Below are positions 37,732 through 46,118 of a stretch of 64,000 nucleotides of DNA, piece after piece. The DNA comes from Lacipirellulaceae bacterium. Lineage in GTDB: Bacteria; Planctomycetota; Planctomycetia; Pirellulales; Lacipirellulaceae. The position numbers and the translations under genes are program-made. Positions within the stretch are counted from its first letter, which is position 1, and each line of letters begins with the position of its first letter. The DNA lies in contig JAVJRG010000013.1 of assembly GCA_040218535.1 (NCBI GenBank), positions 1-64,000 on the forward strand, read 5' to 3'. The notes beneath the pieces are model-generated. The model saw only the letters and a list, made by a program, of their open reading frames with translations, was not told the DNA's origin and searched no databases.

Positions 37732-39489
37732 CTACGGCGTATTCGCTTGGTGCTTCGTAAGATCCCAGTCGATGGGGGTGCGCTGCTTCACAAGTTTCTG
37801 GACCCTTTCGATCGACTCGAACTGCTCGCGTGTCGTTTTCCCTTCTTTGGCCATATCTGCTGCCACGACACCTGCAGCAGTCCCCGTCGACCACTCAATA
37901 GGGTGCAGTCGCGTCGCGGAGTTCGCGAGAAAACTCTGCGACATCGTTTTTCCGGCAACCAGCAGGTTTTCGAACTGGTAGTGCGTCAGTGCACGGAACG
38001 GAATGTAAAACGGCAGCGTGTCGTGCGCTTCCTTCAAATACTCCGGCAGAATTTTACCGGTGAGCGGATGAATGTCAGCGGCATAGGCCCCTAATGCAAT
38101 GCGATCAGGGAATTTCTCACCGGTTACTTGGGAAGCGGGTCCAGTCAGGCTAGCAAATTGAAGGACGAAGTCGTCCAACCCGATCGAGCGACGGGTGTCG
38201 CGAATGTAAGGGAGCTTCGCGAGGCCGTGGGCGGTGCCGAGCTCCCGCCCGTTAAGTGCGATGTTCTCGGGAGAGAACTTTTCCGGTGCCTGTTTCCGAA
38301 ACCAATGATGCCAGCCGTAAGCACGCGCTTCCGCTGCCGCAAGCGTCTCCAGATTGATGCCTCCCCGCCAGTCGTCAACCGAAGCAGCCGTCTTATCCTT
38401 CGACAGGAATAAATAGCCGAACGGATAATCGTTGCCGCCTTGTTCGCGACTTGGCGAGTAACCCCAGTTTTGCAAACAAAGGTCGCCCACTGCAGGAGGC
38501 CCTTCGCCGCCGATACGTCGATACGTCCAGATGAGGTCCCAAGCGTTCGGCTTCTCCTGGTAATCGCCATAACCGAGGTGCTCAACTTCTTGCCCCGCTT
38601 CTGGCTGCGTCTGAGCCGTGTCGTGGATCTCTTGGACAAAACAATAGACGGTGGACTGACCGGCGGTGTCGAGGCAGTCTTTCTTCTGCTCTTCGATCTC
38701 TGCCCCTTGCAAATAGTCCGCACCGCTGAGTGCGAGGACTTCGCCCCACTCGGTAGCTTCAATGAACACCGGCATCTTGCCTGCACTGGCACAGAATTTC
38801 AAAACACGTTTCGTAAAACGCTGTGAATCGTCGGGCGAGTACCAGTCCGCTAGATCTTGCGACGGCAGGAGGTCGTAGCCGCGCGCAACGAGGGACGAAC
38901 GAGGGCTTCTTTGGATCGCGATCAGCGATCGAATCTTCTTTCCCTGTTCATCCAGAGTGACTGACTTGACCACCGTTTCATGAAACACCACCAGATTCTC
39001 GCCTGCTGCTTCCTGAAGCGGCATGAGTTGCTTCTCTAAATAGATTGTTGGGCGGAAGCAGAACCGGCTCACCCAGCAATCGCCACATTCGTCGAGGCCT
39101 GTCAAAGTTTGCAGAAAGTTGCCCGTGATGTTTTTGGGGTCGCGAGCGATTTGCGAGACATTCAGCAACTGCTCTCCAGTCTCTTTGTCGGTGATCTTGT
39201 GCCACGCTTCGTCAATCGCTGGCACGCCGCTGGAGGTGAGTTGTCCGCCGACCCAATCAGTAGGCTCCAGCAGTGCCGTGCGTGCTCCACTCTTCGCTGA
39301 AGACAAAGCCGCGGCAAAGGCGGCTGTTGATCCTCCGGCAATAATGACGTCGAACTCGTGCGTCTCCGTTGGCTCTGGCGTGGCTCCACCAGCAGTGTTT
39401 CCGACGATGCCGAGGAGCAACGCGGCTACGATTAGCTTTTGAAGACGTTGTACGATTATCCAGTTCGCGTTTTCTTGATTTCGATTCAT
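37732..39489 (-). CDS. FAD-dependent oxidoreductase, exported
   Basis: The 585-residue protein has a hydrophobic leader (QRLQKLIVAALLLGIVG) and then a Rossmann dinucleotide site (EFDVIIAGGSTAAFAAALSSAKSGARTALLE), typical of the PF12831 FAD-dependent family found in bacterial sugar-utilisation gene clusters. Further recognisable blocks are DWVGGQLTSSG and YIPFRALTHYQFENLLVAGK near the C-terminus, followed by SANSATRLHPIEWSTGTAAG. Substrate is unknown. The frame is open to 39603, but ATG 39489 leaves a clean 22-base gap after the symporter gene and starts just before the leader. Confidence 0.83.
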   Translation of the reverse strand: MNRNQENANWIIVQRLQKLIVAALLLGIVGNTAGGATPEPTETHEFDVIIAGGSTAAFAAALSSAKSGARTALLEPTDWVGGQLTSSGVPAIDEAWHKITDKETGEQLLNVSQIARDPKNITGNFLQTLTGLDECGDCWVSRFCFRPTIYLEKQLMPLQEAAGENLVVFHETVVKSVTLDEQGKKIRSLIAIQRSPRSSLVARGYDLLPSQDLADWYSPDDSQRFTKRVLKFCASAGKMPVFIEATEWGEVLALSGADYLQGAEIEEQKKDCLDTAGQSTVYCFVQEIHDTAQTQPEAGQEVEHLGYGDYQEKPNAWDLIWTYRRIGGEGPPAVGDLCLQNWGYSPSREQGGNDYPFGYLFLSKDKTAASVDDWRGGINLETLAAAEARAYGWHHWFRKQAPEKFSPENIALNGRELGTAHGLAKLPYIRDTRRSIGLDDFVLQFASLTGPASQVTGEKFPDRIALGAYAADIHPLTGKILPEYLKEAHDTLPFYIPFRALTHYQFENLLVAGKTMSQSFLANSATRLHPIEWSTGTAAGVVAADMAKEGKTTREQFESIERVQKLVKQRTPIDWDLTKHQANTP

Positions 39490-39511
39490 TATGTGTACAA
39501 TCGCGAGAGCG

Positions 39512-41380
39512 TTAGGTTGGTTCAACTGCTGCGTCGGCAAGCAAGACTTGCGAATCTTCCATTCGGCGAATGTGCCAGCGGAAAGCGGGTAGAAATATTC
39601 CACCGGAGACCAGGCAGGCGGCCGCTAAGATCGTTGCTATGCCATACTTTCCGACCAATATTTGCGCGATACCCAGGACACCCGCAATTAGAAAAATAGC
39701 CCCCAGGCACGCGACCGCTAGACCGCCCGTAAACAGGTAAGGAAAGTCGTGACCCTCGGTCCCCGGTTGCTCGCTCAGCACTTTCCTGCGGATGGGCCCC
39801 CACAGGCCCAGTGGGGCAGCGCGGCGGTAGAAGCGTTTCAAAGTCGCTTCACTCTCCGGTGGATAGATCAGGACAGCGCTGATCCAAATGAGCGAGGTCA
39901 GCCCAATCGAGATGATCGCTTGCAGCATGGCCATCGCATCGGCGTTGGTCGGACTGACAGCAAGCTGCTCCTTCCACCACGACCACTGCGGAAGCAACCA
40001 ACCGAGGCTGAGGTAGACCACGGGGCCACCAACCATCGCGGCGACCCACGAGGGGAAATTTACCCGCCACCACCACCACTGAGCCCAGTAAAACGCGGCA
40101 CTAGAAGCAAACATTCCGGCAATGACGGTGACAATATCGAAAAGTGAATCCGTCGCGAACACGACTCCGACGCCAAGCGCTAAAATCCCGAGCATCGCGA
40201 AGCGGCCGATCCACAAACAAGCACGACTGGAAGCATCGAGCAGCTGACTCTTGGGAAAGATTTGCCTCAGAACATCATTAACGATCGTTTGCGCTCCGTA
40301 GTTGAGGTGGCTATCAATCGTGGACATCACGCTCGCTAGTAACGCTGCAATCGCGACTCCTAACACACCGACTGGGAGATTCTCTTGCAGCATCATTCCA
40401 TAAGTCTCTTCACGGAGATCCTTATCAGCGTGATACATTTCGGGATGAGTGGCGATCACGCCCAGGGTGGGTAAGGTGAGCAATAAGAGCATGAGAAACA
40501 GAGAACCGGCTGCCCAGATCGGCACTTTCGCTGCTTCGTGGGTGCTACGAGCCGAGAAGAGCCTTTGTCCTTCGAGATCGACGCTTCCGCCTCGGCCAAT
40601 CGTGGGCACAATCAGCCAAGCGAGCACAACGATTGGGGCAAGCACTTCATGCCCAGGGACCGGGGTAACCGACAGAATCTCTCCGTGTTCTTCAGGATGC
40701 GCCGCGACCACCGCCTCGGCCAGCCCGCTTGGGCCTCCATGCTCGTAGAGTACGCTACAAAGCAAAAACAAGCTTGCTAGGACAATGATCGCCGATTGCA
40801 AGACATCTGTAATCACGACGCCCGCGAATCCAGAAATCCAAACGTAAGAAACGAGAATTGGCAACACGCAGATCAGCGTCGTGAGTTTGCTTTCAATCCC
40901 AAAGACTGGGGCGAGGATCTTGTGCATTCCCAGCAGGCCAGCACCAATCCAAGGGATCATATTGATTGACACGGCAAACAAGGCGGAGATCACACGTACC
41001 ACTTTCGCACCGCGGCCACCGAAACGGAGCGAGTAGAACTCCGGCCCCGTGGTGATTCTTAGGGCCCGCCACCGCACGGCAAACAACAGGGCGACGATCA
41101 ACCAAGCGAAAGCAAACCGTGAGAGATAAAACCACGCGACCGGCAGACCGATCACGACGGCCAAGCCGCAATAGAGCGGGGCAACATCGGCATTCATCGC
41201 CGTGACGGCGTAGGAAATTCCGTTCACCCAACCTGGCATGCGGCGTCCGGCCAGATAAAACCCCTCTTCATCGGTCGAAGTGTTCAACATCCGACTGGCG
41301 ATGATACCAATGCCAAAACTACCCGCCAGATAGATGACGATGACCGCCACATCAATGCTGTGAGTTTTGGCAAATTCCAT
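39512..41380 (-). CDS. Sodium:solute symporter (SSS) family transporter
   Basis: The 622-residue protein has about 13-14 membrane segments. The SSS signature is visible as GITLAGRRMPGW-like FYLAGRRMPGWVNGISYAVT in the first helices, VSYVWISGFAGVVITDVLQ and the MSTIDSHLNYGAQTIVNDVL block. It probably imports a sugar-like or other small organic substrate with sodium. It lies 33 bases after the Gfo/Idh gene and 22 before the FAD oxidoreductase gene on the same strand, so it supplies the uptake step for the operon. Confidence 0.9.
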   Translation of the reverse strand: MEFAKTHSIDVAVIVIYLAGSFGIGIIASRMLNTSTDEEGFYLAGRRMPGWVNGISYAVTAMNADVAPLYCGLAVVIGLPVAWFYLSRFAFAWLIVALLFAVRWRALRITTGPEFYSLRFGGRGAKVVRVISALFAVSINMIPWIGAGLLGMHKILAPVFGIESKLTTLICVLPILVSYVWISGFAGVVITDVLQSAIIVLASLFLLCSVLYEHGGPSGLAEAVVAAHPEEHGEILSVTPVPGHEVLAPIVVLAWLIVPTIGRGGSVDLEGQRLFSARSTHEAAKVPIWAAGSLFLMLLLLTLPTLGVIATHPEMYHADKDLREETYGMMLQENLPVGVLGVAIAALLASVMSTIDSHLNYGAQTIVNDVLRQIFPKSQLLDASSRACLWIGRFAMLGILALGVGVVFATDSLFDIVTVIAGMFASSAAFYWAQWWWWRVNFPSWVAAMVGGPVVYLSLGWLLPQWSWWKEQLAVSPTNADAMAMLQAIISIGLTSLIWISAVLIYPPESEATLKRFYRRAAPLGLWGPIRRKVLSEQPGTEGHDFPYLFTGGLAVACLGAIFLIAGVLGIAQILVGKYGIATILAAACLVSGGIFLPAFRWHIRRMEDSQVLLADAAVEPT

Positions 41381-41413
41381 AGGATGGCAGAGAGGGTTCG
41401 AGCGTCGAAGAGC

Positions 41414-42514
41414 TTACTCGACCGAGATGCTGGGGAGCGACTCGAAAAGGTTGGTTGGTGAATCTTTCTGAGGCGAGTCATCTTGCTGGCTGGAAGCGTA
41501 GATCGCGTCAACGATCGCCTGCACTTCCGAGGCCTCATGGCAGTTGGCACCGACAGATGTACGCGACTCAATATTCTCTTGAAAGTCAAGCAACTGCTTT
41601 AAAAAGAAGTCGTTCTCTTCAACGGGAATCACTTCGTCGTGAAGTTGCTCGCGTTCAGTGGTCTGGTGGATCTTGTCGCCGAAGAGTTCGAAGGCAATTC
41701 CGCCTTTCGTACCGCAGAAGCTGACCATGGAAGGTGGCATGAGTCCCTGAGGATAGTTACCGGCCCACGCAACGTGGAAATCAAGAGTCTTGCCTCCTGC
41801 CAGCTTCACCATCGCTTGGGCAGCGTCCTCCACGTTGCAAACACCAGAGTAGTCGGGCGGTCCGGACCACATGTCTTCATACTTGTAGTCTTCCATACGC
41901 ACCCCGAAGTGCTGGAAGGTCTGTCCCGCAACTTCTTGAACGGGTGGAAAATTGAATCCGTAGAGTGCCAGATCGAGTAGATGCACTCCCACGTCAATCA
42001 CCGCTCCACCTCCCGAACGCTCGCGGTCTGTGAACCAACGCCCTAGCCCCGGCACGTTACGGCGGAGGAACAGGAAAGCCTGAGCGAAATAGAGGTCGCC
42101 GAGAGCTCCGCTTTCGATAATCTTCTTCGCAGCCTCGGCAACGCCGGTGAAGCGGTGAACGAAACCGACTTGGAGCACTCGTTCCGCGGCCTGGGCGACG
42201 TGATCAATCTCTTCGCACTGCTCGTAAGAGAGAGCCATTGGCTTTTCCAGAAGTACGTGCTTCCCTGCTCGCAGGGCTGCGATGGCAAAGGATTGATGCA
42301 GCCAGTTGGGAATGCCGATCACGACCGCGTCGATCGAACCGTCTTGGTAAAGCGCCTCAGGCGCTAGCGCGTGCGTGGTCTTGAACTCTTCCGCGAATGC
42401 GCGACCAATCTCCTGGTTGCTGTCGACAACCATACCGATCGGTATGCCCGCCGTTTGCGCAGCCTGGGCGTGCTTTTTACCAATCGCTCCGGCGCCAATG
42501 ATCCCTAGTTTCAT
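41414..42514 (-). CDS. Gfo/Idh/MocA family oxidoreductase
   Basis: The 366-residue protein has the NAD(P)-binding GIIGAGAIGKKHAQAA at its start, HVLLEKPMALSYEQC with the conserved Lys of the EKP motif, and RSGGGAVIDVGVHLLDL with the Asp and His of the substrate half. Enzymes of this family oxidise or epimerise sugars and inositols. It is the third gene of the operon and probably acts on the product of the transporter. A weak tail of Ser/Gln/Asp residues ends the protein. Confidence 0.9.
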   Translation of the reverse strand: MKLGIIGAGAIGKKHAQAAQTAGIPIGMVVDSNQEIGRAFAEEFKTTHALAPEALYQDGSIDAVVIGIPNWLHQSFAIAALRAGKHVLLEKPMALSYEQCEEIDHVAQAAERVLQVGFVHRFTGVAEAAKKIIESGALGDLYFAQAFLFLRRNVPGLGRWFTDRERSGGGAVIDVGVHLLDLALYGFNFPPVQEVAGQTFQHFGVRMEDYKYEDMWSGPPDYSGVCNVEDAAQAMVKLAGGKTLDFHVAWAGNYPQGLMPPSMVSFCGTKGGIAFELFGDKIHQTTEREQLHDEVIPVEENDFFLKQLLDFQENIESRTSVGANCHEASEVQAIVDAIYASSQQDDSPQKDSPTNLFESLPSISVE

Positions 42515-42573
42515 GTCTCCCGAATGTCCTTATGCTTCGACAAGCGGCCTGTGAATGCCGTTCTGGCAACGTA

Positions 42574-43500
42574 TTAGTTTTCTCTTTGCGACGCCGTCTG
42601 CGGTGTCGTCTTCCAGTGGGGCGCGGCCAACGGCCGCGAGTTCGTGGAAACCGGAATCAACTTGTGGCTGTCGTTGGCTGAGGTTGCCAGATCGAGGAGC
42701 CGACGAATGACGAGCGTTTCTCGGCTGTCAATCAGGCTCTCCCCAGCTTCAAAAAAATCCAAGATGCTTGCCGCCGCGTCGACGAACAGGTGACCACCAT
42801 CAACCTCAAAGTGATGGCTTCCCTCTCGATCTGTCAGCGTCGCACTAAACGGGCAGTCCGTGCCGCTGAGAAAATCAATAACGGCAATCCGACCATCGTG
42901 GTAAGTCAACGAGAGTTGCAGGCCCCAGTCAGCCTTGTGTCGCATCAGTGACTGAACCTCGTGCCCAAGACAACTGACGGCCAATTCCAAGGGATGGATT
43001 CCATACTCCTCAAGGGTGCTGCCAGAGGAACAGATGTGAACACTGTAGGGTTTCTCATCTTGCCGTTTCACGAATTCCTGAATTGGTGTCGAGCGTAATG
43101 CGGAGGTGGATTGAATCGGTAGGTCGTGGGCATCAGCAAGCTCAAAAATGGCGCGAGCCGTGGCAACATCAGGAGCAAATGTCTTGTCGACGAAGGTTTG
43201 TTTGCCCAGCGGGAATGCCTGTTGGCACATCTCAAGATGTAACTCGGGGTTGGAGGGGGCGAGTACCATCAGGTAATCGACCTCACCCGCTAGCTGCTCG
43301 ATCGTATCGTAGTAAGGCAGGTCACGCTCTGCGGCCCAAGTAGCACTGGGTTCAGGCTCTAGAGCTGTCGCCCCTGCTATTTCGAAACCTCGATCTGCCA
43401 GAGGACCACGAAGAGCCGACAGATAAACTTCCGCATGGAAGTTATCGAGGCGGTAATCGTAGTAACCGATTCTCTTGTTGGATGATGGTTCAGTCGACAT
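42574..43500 (-). CDS. Gfo/Idh/MocA-like oxidoreductase, divergent N-terminus
   Basis: The 308-residue protein is shorter and more diverged than its neighbour. The Rossmann start reads RIGYYDYRLDNFHAEVYL and lacks the usual G.G..G loop, although VDYLMVLAPSNPELHLEMCQQAF and FVDKTFAPDVATARAIFE, with the family Lys, are clear. The C-terminal beta-sheet half is present. It may bind NAD(P) weakly or be a structural partner of the next oxidoreductase. It starts nine bases after the AnmK-like gene stop and is clearly in the same operon. Confidence 0.78.
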   Translation of the reverse strand: MSTEPSSNKRIGYYDYRLDNFHAEVYLSALRGPLADRGFEIAGATALEPEPSATWAAERDLPYYDTIEQLAGEVDYLMVLAPSNPELHLEMCQQAFPLGKQTFVDKTFAPDVATARAIFELADAHDLPIQSTSALRSTPIQEFVKRQDEKPYSVHICSSGSTLEEYGIHPLELAVSCLGHEVQSLMRHKADWGLQLSLTYHDGRIAVIDFLSGTDCPFSATLTDREGSHHFEVDGGHLFVDAAASILDFFEAGESLIDSRETLVIRRLLDLATSANDSHKLIPVSTNSRPLAAPHWKTTPQTASQREN

Positions 43501-43509
43501 GGAATAGCT

Positions 43510-44598
43510 CTATTGCAGCGGCAACGTGCTAAAGCCCGCGCATTCAGCGTTGCGGCAGTTGCTGGTTTCTGGAGTTGTGATCGGCAAGCGGCGCAAATGG
43601 CGTACCGCCATCCAGGCAAAACACTCAGCCGACATCGTGTGAGGGTTCAAGTCTCGTTGCGTGACGTTTTGAACCCTGTCAATGTGTTCTTTCAGGAGTT
43701 CCACGATGACGGGATGCTCACTGCCGGGGCCGGTCAGCCAAACGAGATCGACGGGCTCAGGAAGTAGCATTGCTGCCTCAATAAAAGCACGGACCGTGAT
43801 CGCGCACATGGTCGCTGCTCCGTCGGCAGCGCTGAGCCCTCCCAGGTCAATATGGTCGAACTCGTGTCGATCCGCAGCTTTGGGGAGCGGACGTTTGAAG
43901 AAGGGAGTTTGGAGAGAGGCTTCGACAAGCGCCTGATCAATCTTCCCTTCGCTGGCGATTCTTCCGTGAAGATCGTGCGGCTGCTGGGCCATCTCCTGGA
44001 CCCATTCATTGAGCAATCCGACACCAGGCCCTACGTCACCAGCAATAATCTCATTCTCGCGACTAAGCCAAGTGACACTCGCGATGGAATCGAGATTCAA
44101 CATCAGTGCCGGGCGTGGCTCTTTGGCCATCAAGGCCCAGTGGAACATGGCTGACAGCGGTGCGCCTGTCCCGCCGATGGTCATATCATGCCTACGAAAG
44201 TCGCTGACAACCGGCAAGTCGAGAGCTTCAGAGAGCTGCCAAGGGTTGCCAATTTCTAATGACAGGCTTTGGCTAGGAATATGACGAAGCAGGTGTCCCC
44301 GAAAGCCAACGAGTTGCGTGTCTGCGACCGCAGCTTGGCACTCACTTCGCAGTTTTCCGAATGCCTCGATGTGATGCTGCGTGAGTTTCTTCTCTAGTCG
44401 CAGGATTTCGGTCGTCGGCAAGTCATTCTGAGTCGCTTCCAAGATGCTCCACTGCAGCTGATCATCGTAGGGCAGCGAGATCCCACCGAGCGAGTGAACT
44501 TCGTCCTGTCCGTCGGTGTCGATCACCGCCGCTTCGACCCCATCACCGGAGGCCGAGCTGGCCAAGCCTACCGAACGATACAACGGGGAAGGTGCCAA
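43510..44598 (-). CDS. Divergent anhydro-N-acetylmuramic acid kinase-like protein
   Basis: The 362-residue protein shares the AnmK fold and overall length. In AnmK the opening GLMSGTSLDG contacts ATP; here the aligned stretch reads GLASSASGDG. The sugar-site GHDGQT is replaced by GFRGHLL, and N.GGIAN by LNLDSIAS. VSDFRRHDMTIGGTGAPL and DVGPGVGLLN retain the acidic residues of the catalytic blocks. So the enzyme may act on a different sugar, or may be a regulatory relative. It is the first gene of a six-gene operon, and starts at TTG; a TTG at 44583 is an alternative start. Confidence 0.78.
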   Translation of the reverse strand: MAPSPLYRSVGLASSASGDGVEAAVIDTDGQDEVHSLGGISLPYDDQLQWSILEATQNDLPTTEILRLEKKLTQHHIEAFGKLRSECQAAVADTQLVGFRGHLLRHIPSQSLSLEIGNPWQLSEALDLPVVSDFRRHDMTIGGTGAPLSAMFHWALMAKEPRPALMLNLDSIASVTWLSRENEIIAGDVGPGVGLLNEWVQEMAQQPHDLHGRIASEGKIDQALVEASLQTPFFKRPLPKAADRHEFDHIDLGGLSAADGAATMCAITVRAFIEAAMLLPEPVDLVWLTGPGSEHPVIVELLKEHIDRVQNVTQRDLNPHTMSAECFAWMAVRHLRRLPITTPETSNCRNAECAGFSTLPLQ

Positions 44599-44686
44599 TG
44601 GATTGTTGCCTATTTGCCAAAAATGGGGCGTGATTTCCTAGAGAAAGCGTGTTTTCAGTCTAACAGCGGAAGGGTAGAACGGCCTG

Positions 44687-44719
44687 ACATAAAGCGCATT
44701 TTTTTCCACATAAAGCGCA
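44687..44719. promoter_or_regulatory. Predicted AraC/XylR-type operator, 12-bp direct repeat
   Basis: ACATAAAGCGCA occurs twice, at 44687-44698 and 44708-44719, in the same orientation with a 21-bp period, that is two helical turns. The copies are identical and separated by an A/T-rich nine bases. They lie between the divergent regulator gene (start 44774) and operon (start 44598). Direct repeats of this spacing are typical of AraC/XylR-family operators, so this is the probable binding site of the adjacent regulator. Confidence 0.72.
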
Positions 44720-44773
44720 GGGGGCAGCAACTTTGGTTTACAGTGGAAGTATCCCACGAGCCCCAAACTTGCC

Positions 44774-45946
44774 ATGACAGCACCTGCCAAACACAAGCCG
44801 CTTGAGATTGCTGTCCTTGTAGAAACGGACAACAGTTGGGGGCGGAGTGTTGTGCAGGGGATTGCTGATTTCGCCAGCAAGTTTGGACCCTGGAACCTTC
44901 TGATCGATCCCCGCGATTACAGCCAGCGGTGGTCATTGCCTGACCGCTGGCGTGGCGATGGCATCATTGCGCGGATCAGTACGCCGCCACAACTGGAGGA
45001 AATCCTCAACACAAAGTTGCCGAGTGTGAATGTTGATGATGTTTATGCCAACCGTAATCGAGTGGGCAATGTGCTTACTAATCAAGCAGAAAAGGCGCGC
45101 CTGGCGATTGATCACTTTCGGGAGCGCGGCATGACGAAGTTTGCCTATTACGCTCCGCCAAGCAACGAGTACTCGAGATGTTCGGAAGTGGAATTCGTAA
45201 AAGCGCTCGCCGAAATAGGAACGGAATGTCACGTTTACAAGCCGGGCTATCGGGTGAGCCGACGAATCGGTCGGGACGAGCAACATCGGCGTATCCTGCG
45301 TTGGCTGAACCAGCTGCCCCGTCCGGTGGCGATTCTGGCAGTCGATGCTCGACGCGGGCGCGAACTGACCGAGGTCTGCAGCATGGAAGGAATTGCCGTA
45401 CCCGATGAGGTGGCAATCCTTGCGGGAGATACCGACGACCTGCTTTGCGAGTTGAGTAGTCCGCCCCTTTCCAGCATTGTCGTAGCCAGCCAAAAACTGG
45501 GCTATGAGGCTGCCGCCATGCTCCATCGCATGATCCACGAGGGCGAAACACCAAGCGAACCGGAATTGGTTCCCCCGATCGGAGTCGTGAGCAAGCAGTC
45601 GACCGATGCACTGGCGATCAACGACCCGATGGTCGTCAAGGCGATGCGATTCATCCAGACGCACGCCTTTGCGGGAATCATCGTTGAAGACGTGCTGCGT
45701 GAAGTCCCCGTCTCGCGTCGATATCTTGAGCAGCAGTTCAAAAGGTATTTTGGGCGACTCCCGGCCGAAGAAATACGCCATCTACGACTGGAACGCGGCA
45801 AGGAACTCCTGGCTCAGTCAGAGATTTCCGTCGAGTCCGTCGCGACCGCGTGTGGCTATGCGGGTTCGACCCAATTCGGAGTCGCTTTCCGCAAGAAGTA
45901 CGGCCAAACCCCGCTGGCCTTTCGCAAAGGGCTGCATAGCAGTTAG
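44774..45946 (+). CDS. XylR-type AraC family transcriptional regulator
   Basis: The 390-residue protein has an N-terminal LacI/periplasmic-binding-like sensor domain (LEIAVLVETDNSWGRSVVQG near the start, through AILAGDTDDLLCELSSPPLSSI) and a C-terminal AraC HTH domain (about 290-390) with VPVSRRYLEQQFKRYFGR and ISVESVATACGYAGSTQFGV. This is the domain order of XylR-type regulators, which bind a sugar and activate catabolic operons. It diverges from the six-gene operon, with a 12-bp direct repeat between them. It is likely the regulator of that operon and of itself. Confidence 0.9.
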   Translation: MTAPAKHKPLEIAVLVETDNSWGRSVVQGIADFASKFGPWNLLIDPRDYSQRWSLPDRWRGDGIIARISTPPQLEEILNTKLPSVNVDDVYANRNRVGNVLTNQAEKARLAIDHFRERGMTKFAYYAPPSNEYSRCSEVEFVKALAEIGTECHVYKPGYRVSRRIGRDEQHRRILRWLNQLPRPVAILAVDARRGRELTEVCSMEGIAVPDEVAILAGDTDDLLCELSSPPLSSIVVASQKLGYEAAAMLHRMIHEGETPSEPELVPPIGVVSKQSTDALAINDPMVVKAMRFIQTHAFAGIIVEDVLREVPVSRRYLEQQFKRYFGRLPAEEIRHLRLERGKELLAQSEISVESVATACGYAGSTQFGVAFRKKYGQTPLAFRKGLHSS

Positions 45947-46118
45947 ATCCGGCTCGTGCGCTTTTGATGGAAAAATATACGCACAATCGCTTGGTGTTCA
46001 CAGGTGGGAATATTAGGATGCAACTGGCTTCAAACCTAAAGCCTACCTGCATAGCGAGTAAGAACTAGGTAATTTGTTCTCTGTCTTGTCACTAGATTTC
46101 TATTTGGAGGGATGACTA

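Noticed and set aside
44494-44805. Plus-strand frame crossing the operator and regulator start
   Set aside because: It overlaps the AnmK-like gene and the predicted operator and conflicts with the well-supported regulator start at 44774.
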